Assembly: GCA_009731425.1 (NCBI GenBank)
Contig: AP018794.1
Location: forward strand, 248,001 to 312,000
DNA length: 64,000 nucleotides
Source of the DNA: Lachnospiraceae bacterium KM106-2
GTDB lineage: Bacteria; Bacillota; Clostridia; Lachnospirales; Lachnospiraceae
Direction of reading: 5' to 3'
A model generated the notes under the pieces. That model ran no database searches and was not told the DNA's origin. It saw only the letters and a list, made by a program, of their open reading frames with translations. Below, piece by piece: positions 49,792 through 58,439 of this stretch. The position numbers and the translations under genes are program-made. Every line of letters starts with the position of its first letter. Positions within the stretch are counted from its first letter, which is position 1.

Positions 49792-51720
49792 ATGTGTGCA
49801 AGGTTGAAAGAGCCTTTTGAATATAAGACAAAAGAAGAGTTTCAGACTAATTTAGTCGAATGGATCGGAGATGTTCTCTATGATATTCTTCCGGAACATG
49901 GTTATGAGATCCGAGATGAGCAGATATTTACTGCATTTCAGATAGCAGATGCATTTGGAAAGAAAGAAGTTCATTTAGCGGAAGCAGGTCTTGGTACAGG
50001 TAAGACATTTGCCTATCTATTATCGGCGATCCCTTATGCGAGATTTCGCAAAAAGCCTGTTGTGATCGCGTGTGCAACATCAGCGCTTCAAGAACAGCTC
50101 GCAAGTGAAGAGGGCGATATCAATAAGTTATCGAAAGTGCTGGGACTGGAAATCGATGCACGTATGGCGAAAGATCCACATCAGTATATTTGTGATGTAA
50201 AGGTAGAAGATCATATGGGTGACTTTGGTGAGATGTCAAAGGAAATCAATGATTGGTTAGGTAAGACAAAATTAGGGGAACGTTCTGAGATGCCCATGAT
50301 CTCCGATCAAGTATGGAAACACATTGGATGGGACGAGTCAATGGGATGTGAAGTATGTTCCAATCGTGGATACTGTAAATTAATGAAAGCAAAGGAATCT
50401 TATCGTGATACGGTGGATCTGATCATCGTAGATCATGAGACTTTCTTCCATGACCTATGGACAAGAGAGGAAAGAATTGCGGATGGAAAAGTACCAATCC
50501 TTCCAAGTTACGCTGCGGTAATCTTAGATGAAGGACATAAGATCATGCTTCCGGCAGCCATGCAGGCAGGAGATCAGATCGATAAGGAAGAATTTGATGC
50601 GATGATCACCTCAATTGAGGAGGTGCAAGGAGCAAGAGATTCGTTAGTATCAGCCATGGTATCATTAGAGCAAGCATCCAATGCGTTCTTTGCAACCTTA
50701 GATCAATCGGTAAGAAAGCAGAGGCGTTCCAACAGGCAGTCGGTTCGTTTAAATCCTTCGTTATTTAAGGCAGCAGATGAACTACGTAAATTATTGGATC
50801 AGCTTCTTCTTGAGATGCAGATCGAGCAAGAATTATACTTCGAGTCGATACCAGCTACATTGATCCAAGCTTATGAAGGTCAACTCGAGCGAGCAATCCG
50901 AGGTCTTGCTAGATTTACAAGAAACCGTGCAAAAGATATGATCGTCTGGGTAGATAGCAGAGATGACAGTTTATGGGTAGTTCCAAGAAACTTAACGGAG
51001 ATGATGAATCAGTATTTATATAAACAAGATATTCCGATTATTTACACTTCGGCAACATTAAGTAATGAAGGAGATTTCAGCTATTTTGCCAGAACGATTG
51101 GATTAAAGAAAATATCAAAGTCGACCGTCGGCAGTCCGTTTGATATTGAAAATCAGGTAACCGTAACTTTAGTTCCAGGTGTAAAACGAGAAAATGATGG
51201 TATGGAACAATTGCTTTCTTTACTTGAGAAAAATGGCGGTAGAGCGCTTGTACTGACCAATTCCCTAGAAGAAGTAGAGCGAATTCGTGAAGGAATCGGA
51301 GAGAGAGAATTTCCTTTCGAAATGTTATGGGAAGATAAAGGCGATCGAGGTTATCTTGTTAAAAGATTTCGTGAAGAAGAGACTTCTGTACTTGTGGGAG
51401 CCGATTTCTGGGAAGGGATCGATGTACCTGGAGATGCATTGACTTTGGTGGTGATATGGCAATTACCGTTTCCGGCGTTAGATCCACTGGCGGAAGTACA
51501 GAGAGCAGAGGCGAAGGAACAAGGCCTTGATCCGGTAAAGACAGTAGATTACCCAGAAATGGGGCTGAAATTGAAACAAGGATGTGGTCGATTGATCCGT
51601 ACGGAAGAAGACCATGGTGAAATTGTGATCTTAGATAAGGTTGTTGGCACTCCTTGGGAGAAAGTTGTAATGGGATCCTTGCCAGAAGGTGCTCATATTA
51701 AAAAGACAGAGAGTTTTTGA
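49792..51720 (+). CDS. DinG/XPD-like ATP-dependent DNA helicase
   Basis: 642-residue SF2 helicase. Walker A AEAGLGTGKTFAYLL, four-Cys region CEVCSNRGYC with other cysteines upstream for a possible 4Fe-4S cluster, DEGH box (LDEGHKIM), IYTSATLS, VGADFWEGIDVPGD and GCGRLIRTEEDHGE (motif VI). No N-terminal exonuclease domain, so nearer YoaA/E. coli DinG than Bacillus DinG. Acts on forked or damaged DNA. Shares a transcript with ydbC. Confidence 0.92.
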   Translation: MCARLKEPFEYKTKEEFQTNLVEWIGDVLYDILPEHGYEIRDEQIFTAFQIADAFGKKEVHLAEAGLGTGKTFAYLLSAIPYARFRKKPVVIACATSALQEQLASEEGDINKLSKVLGLEIDARMAKDPHQYICDVKVEDHMGDFGEMSKEINDWLGKTKLGERSEMPMISDQVWKHIGWDESMGCEVCSNRGYCKLMKAKESYRDTVDLIIVDHETFFHDLWTREERIADGKVPILPSYAAVILDEGHKIMLPAAMQAGDQIDKEEFDAMITSIEEVQGARDSLVSAMVSLEQASNAFFATLDQSVRKQRRSNRQSVRLNPSLFKAADELRKLLDQLLLEMQIEQELYFESIPATLIQAYEGQLERAIRGLARFTRNRAKDMIVWVDSRDDSLWVVPRNLTEMMNQYLYKQDIPIIYTSATLSNEGDFSYFARTIGLKKISKSTVGSPFDIENQVTVTLVPGVKRENDGMEQLLSLLEKNGGRALVLTNSLEEVERIREGIGEREFPFEMLWEDKGDRGYLVKRFREEETSVLVGADFWEGIDVPGDALTLVVIWQLPFPALDPLAEVQRAEAKEQGLDPVKTVDYPEMGLKLKQGCGRLIRTEEDHGEIVILDKVVGTPWEKVVMGSLPEGAHIKKTESF

Positions 51721-51722
51721 TA

Positions 51723-51872
51723 TCAGAGATCGTAAATGATAATTTAACTTGGCCATCTTCGAATAAGAAGATGGCGACTGTTTCTTCGAAAGGTCTTGTG
51801 AAAGCAAAGAAAGCTTGCAATGTAAAGATCAAAGTTAGAACGGAAAAGTATATCAGTGTAATATTACTGTAA
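51723..51872 (+). pseudogene. remnant of a bacterial Ig-like (Big_2) domain
   Basis: One frame reads LTWPSSNKKMATVSSKGLVK then AKKACNVKIKVRTEKYISV before TAA. This is the end of a Big_2 domain (LTWSSSN..VATVS.KGLVKAKKAG...I), with Cys where the usual Gly sits and a damaged last strand. No start codon, ribosome site or preceding domain; it begins right after the helicase stop. Probably the tail of a lost surface-protein gene. Confidence 0.7.
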
Positions 51873-51903
51873 AAAAAATAAAAAATTATGTAAGTCATAA
51901 AAA

Positions 51904-51947
51904 GGGCGTAAACCTCTGTAAAATCAAGAGGTTATGTCCTTTTTTTT
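51904..51947 (+). terminator. rho-independent terminator
   Basis: Stem GGGCGTAAACCTCT / AGAGGTTATGTCC with two G-U pairs and one bulge, then eight T. Confidence 0.85.
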
Positions 51948-51987
51948 GGTGAATTCCAATATACCGTAATTCAAAAATACTCGTATA

Positions 51988-51999
51988 ATTGTATACAAT
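51988..51999. promoter_or_regulatory. 12-bp palindrome upstream of symporter promoter
   Basis: ATTGTATACAAT, a perfect palindrome ending three bases before the -35 box; candidate activator or repressor site. Confidence 0.4.
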
Positions 52000-52002
52000 C
52001 TA

Positions 52003-52031
52003 TTGACAAATAGATTTTTTTCCTGTATATT
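52003..52031 (+). promoter_or_regulatory. promoter of the dicarboxylate symporter gene
   Basis: Consensus -35 TTGACA, 17-nt spacer, -10 TATATT, 45 nt before the ATG. Confidence 0.8.
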
Positions 52032-52075
52032 TGACAAAAAAGAAACAAATATGACATTGAGAACAGGAGAATCAT

Positions 52076-53374
52076 ATGAAGAAAAAAATAAGTTTGACTA
52101 CAATCATTTTTATCGCTCTGATAGCAGGTGCCATATTAGGAGTCGTACTTAATATGTACGTTCCATCTGGATACATAAAGGATACGATCGTGGTAGACGG
52201 TATTTTCTATGTTTTAGGACAAGGATTTATTCGTTTAATGCAAATGTTAGTAGTACCATTAGTATTCTTTTCATTAATTTGTGGAATTTTAGCCATTGAT
52301 GATACGAAACAAATTGGTAAAGTAGGAATCAAAACACTTTTATTTTATATGGCAACAACAGCACTCGCAGTAATCGTAGCCCTTTCCGTTGCTAACGTGA
52401 TCGATCCGGGTAGAGGATTAGATATGTCGAAAGTACAACAATCGGAAGTTAAGATTACAGAAACAACAAGTTTTACGGATACGTTATTAGATATTATTCC
52501 AAAGAATCCATTTGAATCACTTGCAAATGGAACGATGTTACAAGTTATCTTCTTTGCTTTATTTGTAGGTATTGTAATTGCTCATCTCGGTGAAAAGGCA
52601 AAATTAGTTGCTAAGTTATGTGAAGAAGGCAATGCCATTATGATGTTAATGACAACTTTTGTTATGAAGGCAGCACCAATCGGTGTATTCTGCTTGATCG
52701 CACGAACTTTCTCAAGCCTTGGATTTGATGCGTTTGGTCCGATGATCAAATATATGGCAGGTGTATTCCTTGCTTTAGCAATTCAATGTTTAGTAGTTTA
52801 CATGTTATTCTTAAAAGGATTTACAGGAGTTAATCCATTTAAATTCTTAAAGAAATTTGCTCCAGTTATGGGATTTGCATTTTCAACAGCTTCATCCAAT
52901 GCAACGATTCCACTTTCAATTGAAACATTAAGCAAAAAAATGGGTGTATCTAAGAAAATTTCATCCTTTACAATTCCACTAGGAGCAACTGTTAATATGG
53001 ATGGCACTTCCATCATGCAAGGTGTTGCGGTAGTCTTTATTGCACAGGCATTCCACATTAACTTAACAATGATGGATTATGTAACCGTAATTGCAACAGC
53101 TACCTTAGCTTCTGTTGGTACAGCGGGCGTTCCAAGTGTTGGTTTGATCACCTTATCTATGGTATTAAGTTCTGTTGGACTTCCAGTAGAGGGAATTGCA
53201 TTGATCATGGGTATCGATCGTATTCTTGATATGACAAGAACAGCAGTAAATATCACTGGAGATGCTGTTTGTACGACTATTATCGCAAAACAAGAAGGTG
53301 CATTTGACCGAGAAATCTTTAATAAAGACTTTGGTGAATTAGCATTAGAAGAAATTGAAGCACCAGAATTATAG
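52076..53374 (+). CDS. dicarboxylate/amino acid:cation symporter (DAACS family)
   Basis: 432 residues with eight membrane helices and two re-entrant loops of the GltP/GltPh fold. Family signatures are FSTASSNATIPLS (serine-rich HP1 loop), TVNMDGTSIMQG (NMDGT, sodium site), ASVGTAGVPSVG (HP2) and DRILDMTRTAVNITGD. Imports glutamate, aspartate, C4-dicarboxylates or serine with Na+/H+. It has its own consensus promoter and terminator. Exact substrate not determinable here. Confidence 0.94.
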   Translation: MKKKISLTTIIFIALIAGAILGVVLNMYVPSGYIKDTIVVDGIFYVLGQGFIRLMQMLVVPLVFFSLICGILAIDDTKQIGKVGIKTLLFYMATTALAVIVALSVANVIDPGRGLDMSKVQQSEVKITETTSFTDTLLDIIPKNPFESLANGTMLQVIFFALFVGIVIAHLGEKAKLVAKLCEEGNAIMMLMTTFVMKAAPIGVFCLIARTFSSLGFDAFGPMIKYMAGVFLALAIQCLVVYMLFLKGFTGVNPFKFLKKFAPVMGFAFSTASSNATIPLSIETLSKKMGVSKKISSFTIPLGATVNMDGTSIMQGVAVVFIAQAFHINLTMMDYVTVIATATLASVGTAGVPSVGLITLSMVLSSVGLPVEGIALIMGIDRILDMTRTAVNITGDAVCTTIIAKQEGAFDREIFNKDFGELALEEIEAPEL

Positions 53375-53393
53375 TTAATTCATAAAATAAAGG

Positions 53394-53437
53394 AAAAAGG
53401 AATTCGATGACCAGATAGGTATCGAGTTCCTTTTTTT
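53394..53437 (+). terminator. rho-independent terminator
   Basis: AAAAAGGAATTCGAT / ATCGAGTTCCTTTTTTT, 12-nt loop. Confidence 0.9.
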
Positions 53438-53552
53438 GTAGAAAGCCAAAATTTTTGTTTGGGATAGACTCGGAAAAGAGACATAAGAGACTTGTTCCTA
53501 TTTGAAAAGTCTGTTACAATTAAGGCACTATTTGACAGATATAGGAGGAACT

Positions 53553-54011
53553 ATGAAACGAGTAGCAATACTTTCTGATACTCATGGATTGCTTCGAGAA
53601 GAAGTGAAGGAAGAGTTGAAGCAGGCAGATATCATTCTTCATGCAGGAGATATCAATAAGCAGGAAATTGTTGATGAGATGCGTTCTTATGCGCCTTTAT
53701 ATATTGTACGTGGCAATAATGATAAGGAATGGGCAAGTGAAATTCCAAATTCTATCGTCGTTACCATTGAAGGAGTACATTTCTTCATCGTTCATAATAA
53801 AAAAGACATTCCAGCCAATTTAGAAGGAATTGATGTGGTCCTTTATGGTCATTCTCATAAATATGAGGAGAAGGATGTAGAAGGTATGAAATGGCTGAAT
53901 CCAGGAAGCTGTGGAAAACGTCGTTTTGATTTAGAAATCTCTATGTGCAGGATGTATATTGAGGGGGCTAAGTATCAAATTGAGAAAATTACGATTCCGA
54001 ATTCCAAATAG
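53553..54011 (+). CDS. YfcE/MJ0936-family metallophosphoesterase
   Basis: 152-residue phosphodiesterase with all metal motifs of the family: SDTHG near the N-terminus, HAGDI, GNND, VHNKKD and YGHSHK, then NPGSCGKRR. Usually hydrolyses phosphodiesters with Mn2+. AGGAGG precedes ATG 53553. Its end overlaps the start of the next gene by about 32 nt. Confidence 0.92.
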   Translation: MKRVAILSDTHGLLREEVKEELKQADIILHAGDINKQEIVDEMRSYAPLYIVRGNNDKEWASEIPNSIVVTIEGVHFFIVHNKKDIPANLEGIDVVLYGHSHKYEEKDVEGMKWLNPGSCGKRRFDLEISMCRMYIEGAKYQIEKITIPNSK

Positions 54012-54450
54012 AAAGAAAACGAATCAGGTTGAAGAGAATAGTTTTGCTGAAAATGGAAGTTCAGAGGATAAGAAGATAGCAAATGCACTCCCGGTCTGTC
54101 CGCATACAGTGAAGGAATTAGAAGTATATCTGAAAGAGAATTACGATGTGCATGCGGTAGATGAGACAGATCTAGATTATCAAAGATTAGCAAAGAGGAT
54201 GGGAGAGGATTACCAGCTATATCGACTGTATGTAGATAAGTTGACCGAGCAAGCAGAGCAGATCTTAGTTGCATTGGATTACAAGCAGGATCAGATGTGG
54301 ATCGACTTTGATGCTTCTGATGAAGAGTGCAGGAGACGAAATGAAATCATATTAGAACTCTATTTTTATTATGGAATCCGAAAAGAAGATAAAGAACAGC
54401 AGACATTGCGTTTCCAAAGATTAGCTGAGATATTGCTATATCTGCCTTAA
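53980..54450 (+). CDS. hypothetical protein
   Basis: About 156 residues, strongly charged and helical (MGEDYQLYRLYVDKLTEQAE, DQMWIDFDASDEECRRR, FQRLAEILLYL). The start is uncertain: a TTG at 53980 lies twelve bases from GAGGGGG, and the frame is open to a TTG at 53959. It overlaps the phosphoesterase gene, implying translational coupling. No family recognised. Confidence 0.6.
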   Translation: MRKLRFRIPNRKKTNQVEENSFAENGSSEDKKIANALPVCPHTVKELEVYLKENYDVHAVDETDLDYQRLAKRMGEDYQLYRLYVDKLTEQAEQILVALDYKQDQMWIDFDASDEECRRRNEIILELYFYYGIRKEDKEQQTLRFQRLAEILLYLP

Positions 54451-54546
54451 CAATAATAAAAGTATTAAATTAACGATTTATTGTAAGAGAAAAGTAGAAT
54501 TACTCCGATATCACTAGAGTAAAGATAAATTAATTAGGAGGCTATT

Positions 54547-54858
54547 ATGTGTAAAATAGATAAATCAAAGAAAAACATCAAAAAGAGAATAAAAGAAATT
54601 AAAAATAGAATGTATGAGATTGAGTTAGAACTCAGCAATGATTACTGGGAACAGTCACAGGATGAAGATGAGATCAGCTACTTAGAATCTATCGAAGAGG
54701 AGTATGATAAATTAGAGGAAGAGCTTTCTCTATTAGATGAATTCGTCGATTCTACGTCATGGAAGAAACATGTTCTTAGAGGAGCAGCAGTTTTCACTGC
54801 GATCGCATCAGTTGCTACAGTTGCATTCCAAGTTAGAAAACGTTTTAAAAATAAATAG
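54547..54858 (+). CDS. small coiled-coil protein with C-terminal membrane helix
   Basis: 103 residues: Lys-rich start, a long heptad-like helix (~10-65; LESIEEEYDKLEEELSLLDE) and a hydrophobic segment (~80-95; GAAVFTAIASVATVAFQV) ending in basic residues, a tail-anchored layout. Good TTAGGAGG site. Function unknown. Followed by a hairpin. Confidence 0.65.
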   Translation: MCKIDKSKKNIKKRIKEIKNRMYEIELELSNDYWEQSQDEDEISYLESIEEEYDKLEEELSLLDEFVDSTSWKKHVLRGAAVFTAIASVATVAFQVRKRFKNK

Positions 54859-54869
54859 ATGTTTATTGA

Positions 54870-54904
54870 GGGCGGAGATTCATAAATCTCTGCCCTTACT
54901 TTAT
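54870..54904 (+). terminator. probable terminator
   Basis: GGGCGGAGATT / AATCTCTGCCC (11 bp, one G-U) with loop CATA, followed by a poor U-tract (TTACTTTATT). Confidence 0.6.
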
Positions 54905-55004
54905 TGAATCGGAAAGTTTATGATAGGTATATTGGTTGCCTTATTAGAGCTTGCGTGTTAGAATATCAGATATTACGAACCCAAGGAGTCATGGAGGTAC
55001 TAGA

Positions 55005-55685
55005 ATGAGTGGCAAATCATTGACAGGAGCAGCACTTATTGCTGAGATTACAGAGGCACTTGCTCCGTTACAAAAGATCAAAGAACAATATGAAGTAATT
55101 CAGGAAAATGTAAGACAAGTATTACAGAATGAAAAGAATAAGCCGGCAACTAAGTATGGGAAGATGAGTAATGTGGTGGCGCTGGTTATTATTATGCCGG
55201 TTTTCGCTGGATTTGCCCAGTTAATTCCAGTGGTGGGAAAATATTTAAGTGTGATAGCCTGGGTCGCTTTGATGACAGCAGGATTAAAATATATGGAATA
55301 TCAGACTGAGAAGAAATATGGTCAGATTACGTTAGAAAATGAGCAGTTGAAACGACAAAACAAAGAACTGACAAATGAGATGGTAGAAACAATCTTTCAT
55401 GGTCAAGAACAGATCGCGATTTTACCAGAAGAATATCAGTATTTTGATGCTGCAGAATATATTAAAAAGGCACTAGTGAATTGTCGGGCAGATCAGTTAG
55501 ACGAGGCTTGCGAACTCTATGAGAAGAAAGCAGCAGATAGTAAAAAGGAAGCATTCCAGGCGAAACTATTGGGGGAGCAACAAGAACAGGCGAAATTGAT
55601 CAGCCATCTATTGGAACTTTCGAAAGAACAGGCACAAGAAACTGCGTCTGAGTGGTTAGAAGGACTATATAAAATAGAGGAATAA
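55005..55685 (+). CDS. hypothetical membrane protein with coiled coil
   Basis: 226 residues: helical N-terminus (~1-50), a hydrophobic hairpin of two helices (~55-95; NVVALVIIMPVFAGFAQLI, YLSVIAWVALMTAG), then a coiled coil (ENEQLKRQNKELTNEM) and a helical C-terminus rich in Gln/Glu/Lys. GGAGG precedes ATG 55005. A palindrome AATATC-A-GATATT lies at 54962-54974. Not recognised. Confidence 0.65.
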   Translation: MSGKSLTGAALIAEITEALAPLQKIKEQYEVIQENVRQVLQNEKNKPATKYGKMSNVVALVIIMPVFAGFAQLIPVVGKYLSVIAWVALMTAGLKYMEYQTEKKYGQITLENEQLKRQNKELTNEMVETIFHGQEQIAILPEEYQYFDAAEYIKKALVNCRADQLDEACELYEKKAADSKKEAFQAKLLGEQQEQAKLISHLLELSKEQAQETASEWLEGLYKIEE

Positions 55686-55734
55686 GATAAAAACTTTATG
55701 CGTATGGATGTAATAGTTAGAAAATAGAGTAAAT

Positions 55735-55777
55735 AACAAAAGAGGTATGTATTTTGAGAATACATACCTCTTTTGTT
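55735..55777. terminator. 19-bp hairpin, terminator or attenuator
   Basis: Perfect stem AACAAAAGAGGTATGTATT / AATACATACCTCTTTTGTT, loop TTGAG. Only 23 nt separate it from the ABC-transporter start, leaving no room for a promoter between. Confidence 0.8.
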
Positions 55778-55800
55778 GTCTTTTGACGAAAGGAGAAGGG

Positions 55801-56697
55801 ATGAAGCGAAATCGAAGCTATTTATTAATACTTGTTTTTTTGAGCGTCATGTTGCTTGTTTCATGCGGCAAGAAGGTAGAAAAGGAGGATGTAAAGAAAC
55901 AGAAAGTTACAGCAGTTGTGGGACTGGGAAGTTACGCTAAGCTTTGGAGATTAGCAGGAGGAACCGTACTAGGTGCGTCTTCTGATGCATTTTCAGAAGA
56001 ACGAAATGATATAAAAGATTATGGGGAAAATATAGGGGGCATTCAAAGTCTAAATGTAGAAAAGATCATTCAACTGGATCCCGATGTTGTTTTACTGACT
56101 TCCAATATAAAAAGTCAAGTGGCGCTAAAGACGAATTTAGAGAAAGCGGGGATATCAGTTGAGTATTTGGAAGTAGAGACCTTTGAAGATTATTGTAAGG
56201 CGTTAAAGAAATGTACGAAGTTGACAGGGAAGACGGAGAATTATAAGAAATATGGAATGGATGTAAAAGATAAGATCACTTCTATCATTAATTCTGTCCC
56301 AAAACAGAAAGCACCAAGGATACTTCTTATGAGAGCATTCTCAACAGGAATTAAAACCAAGAGATCAGATAATATGGTCGGAGCGATGTTAAAGGATTTG
56401 GGTTGTATCAATATTGCAGATCAGGAGCAGACGTCATTGGAGAATCTAAGCGTAGAACAGATTAGAAAAGAAGATCCGGATTATATCTTTATCACCACAA
56501 TGGGGGATAGCACTGCAGCGAAGAAGATGATCGCGAAAGAATTAGAAAACAATCCAGTATGGAATGAGTTATCGGCTGTGAAGAATAAACACTATATCAT
56601 TCTTAAGAAGGAATTGTTCCAGTATAAGCCGAATGAGAAATGGAGTGAGAGTTATCAAGTCCTTGCAGAAATTCTCTATGGAAGAGAAGAAGATTAA
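55801..56697 (+). CDS. FecCD-type ABC transporter substrate-binding lipoprotein
   Basis: 298-residue lipoprotein (lipobox LVSC, Cys22) with the helical-backbone binding fold of iron-siderophore/cobalamin receptors: NIGGIQSLNVEKIIQLDPDV, LLTSN, MLKDLGCINIAD, NPVWNELSAVKNKHYIIL. AAGGAG precedes ATG 55801. First gene of a three-gene importer with overlapping downstream genes. The ligand (iron chelate, heme or cobalamin) cannot be fixed; no cobalamin-riboswitch-like leader is present. Confidence 0.9.
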   Translation: MKRNRSYLLILVFLSVMLLVSCGKKVEKEDVKKQKVTAVVGLGSYAKLWRLAGGTVLGASSDAFSEERNDIKDYGENIGGIQSLNVEKIIQLDPDVVLLTSNIKSQVALKTNLEKAGISVEYLEVETFEDYCKALKKCTKLTGKTENYKKYGMDVKDKITSIINSVPKQKAPRILLMRAFSTGIKTKRSDNMVGAMLKDLGCINIADQEQTSLENLSVEQIRKEDPDYIFITTMGDSTAAKKMIAKELENNPVWNELSAVKNKHYIILKKELFQYKPNEKWSESYQVLAEILYGREED

Positions 56698-57673
56698 GCA
56701 GAGCATTCTTATATTAGCAATCCTTTTATTCCTTGCAAGTGTGATCTCTATTTGCATGGGCACAATACCGGTTTCGCCACGAGAACTTTTAGCGATATTT
56801 AACGGTAGTCATACGAAGAATCAGACGGTGATCCTGCATATTCGATTGGTACGTTCGTTATCAGCTGTGATCGTTGGAATGGCACTTGCGATCACAGGTG
56901 TCATTATTCAGACAATTTTAAATAATCCATTAGCAGGTCCTAATATTGTTGGAATCAATGCAGGAGCAGGACTCGGATTTATCATAGCAAGTATTTTATT
57001 TGGAGAAAGTATGGGGCTTCCTTTGATCGGAGCATTTGCGGGGGCTATGATCACAATTCGTATTGTGCTTGCAGTCTCAAGAAAGATAGGAGCTTCTCGT
57101 AAAACGACGATCTTAACGGGGGTTGCAGTCAATAGTTTGTGCAACGCTTTTATTGATGGAATTCTAGTATGGGTGCCAGAAAGCTTGGCGTATAACCAGT
57201 ATTTTAAAATGGGAAGTTTTTCGGGTGTATCCTTTGAAAAATTAGGGCTGCCTGCAATTCTGATCATAATTACGATGGTAAGTGTTATTTTGTTACATAA
57301 TGAGATGGATGTTTTGAAAATGGGGGATGAAATCGCGAAAGGATTAGGTTTAGCAACCGATCGATGGAGAAACTTATTTCTGATCGGTGCGGCAATTTTG
57401 GTGGGAGCTTCCGTCTGCATCACAGGAATTTTGGGTTTTATCGGGCTGATCGTTCCTCATATGGGGAGAGTATTAGTTGGAGAGCAGAGCAAACCGTTAT
57501 TGATTGTCAGTATGCTTCTTGGCGGTATCTTCACCTTATTATGTGATACGGCTGCGAGAATGATATTTCAACCTTATGAAATACCGGTGGGGATTTTAAT
57601 ATCTTTTATCGGTGGTGGCTTTTTCATCTGGCTGTTATTTCATCATAAAGGAGAGCGATATGTTGATAGTTGA
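56678..57673 (+). CDS. FecCD-type ABC transporter permease
   Basis: 331 residues, about nine to ten membrane helices. Family motifs: HIRLVRSLSAVIVGMALAIT, GVIIQTILNNPLAGPNIVGI, NAGAGLGFI, FIGLIVPHMGR. ATG 56678 overlaps the binding-protein gene by 20 nt. Works with the ATPase at 57660. Confidence 0.93.
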   Translation: MEEKKIKQSILILAILLFLASVISICMGTIPVSPRELLAIFNGSHTKNQTVILHIRLVRSLSAVIVGMALAITGVIIQTILNNPLAGPNIVGINAGAGLGFIIASILFGESMGLPLIGAFAGAMITIRIVLAVSRKIGASRKTTILTGVAVNSLCNAFIDGILVWVPESLAYNQYFKMGSFSGVSFEKLGLPAILIIITMVSVILLHNEMDVLKMGDEIAKGLGLATDRWRNLFLIGAAILVGASVCITGILGFIGLIVPHMGRVLVGEQSKPLLIVSMLLGGIFTLLCDTAARMIFQPYEIPVGILISFIGGGFFIWLLFHHKGERYVDS

Positions 57674-58433
57674 TGATGTTTGTATCTCGTATGGACAAAA
57701 AGAAATTATCCATCATATCTCGGATAAGATTGATAGAGAAGATGGTCTGACCGTCATCGTTGGATTAAATGGATGTGGAAAGAGTACGTTATTACGCACA
57801 CTGGGAGGGATATACGAAGGATATACAGGAGAAATTCATTATGGAAATCGAATTTTACGAGAGATTCCATTGCGTGAGAGAGCAAAGATGATCTCTTATT
57901 TGCCTCAATACCGAAGGGTACCTAATATTAGTGTGGAACGTTATGTGCTACATGGAAGATTTCCGCATCTATCATATCCACGACACTACGGAAAGAAAGA
58001 TTTCGAGTTGGTAGATAAAGTACTGGAACGTTTCCAAATAGCATCCCTGAAAACAAAGCAGATGTCACAGATATCAGGGGGAGAAAGGCAGAAAGTCTAT
58101 TTAGCAATGGCCATTGTTCAGGATGCTTGTTATCTATTATTAGATGAACCAAGTACATTTTTAGACTTACACTGTCAGTATGAGTTTTTGCGAATCCTAA
58201 AAGAACTGGTAGAAGAGGGAAAAACGGTTTTGATGGTATCTCATAATGTACAGATGGCTTTGCAATATGCAGATAATATTATTGTAATGGAGAAGGGAAG
58301 GATAAAAATACGTGGGACTCCAGAACAGGTTGTCCATTCTGGAGAAATCGAGAACGTATTTCAGGTTAAAATTCAGAAAATAACTCGAGACGATGACAAG
58401 ACGTCCAGTTATATTGTGCTGGGGGTTGATTGA
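57660..58433 (+). CDS. FecCD-type ABC transporter ATPase
   Basis: 257 residues: Walker A GLNGCGKST, Q-loop YLPQYRR, signature ISGGERQK, Walker B CYLLLDEPST, H-loop VSHNVQ. Overlaps the permease gene by 14 nt. Standard importer ATPase of the iron/B12 class. It faces the PucR gene with a 6-nt gap and no terminator. Confidence 0.94.
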   Translation: MLIVDDVCISYGQKEIIHHISDKIDREDGLTVIVGLNGCGKSTLLRTLGGIYEGYTGEIHYGNRILREIPLRERAKMISYLPQYRRVPNISVERYVLHGRFPHLSYPRHYGKKDFELVDKVLERFQIASLKTKQMSQISGGERQKVYLAMAIVQDACYLLLDEPSTFLDLHCQYEFLRILKELVEEGKTVLMVSHNVQMALQYADNIIVMEKGRIKIRGTPEQVVHSGEIENVFQVKIQKITRDDDKTSSYIVLGVD

Positions 58434-58439
58434 GTGAAA

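Noticed and set aside
55747..55800. N-terminal extension of the substrate-binding lipoprotein
   Set aside because: The start would lie inside the 19-bp hairpin; ATG 55801 gives a proper signal peptide and lipobox.
55686..55800. Cobalamin or iron riboswitch before the FecCD importer
   Set aside because: The 115-nt leader contains only a simple hairpin and no B12-box-like segment.
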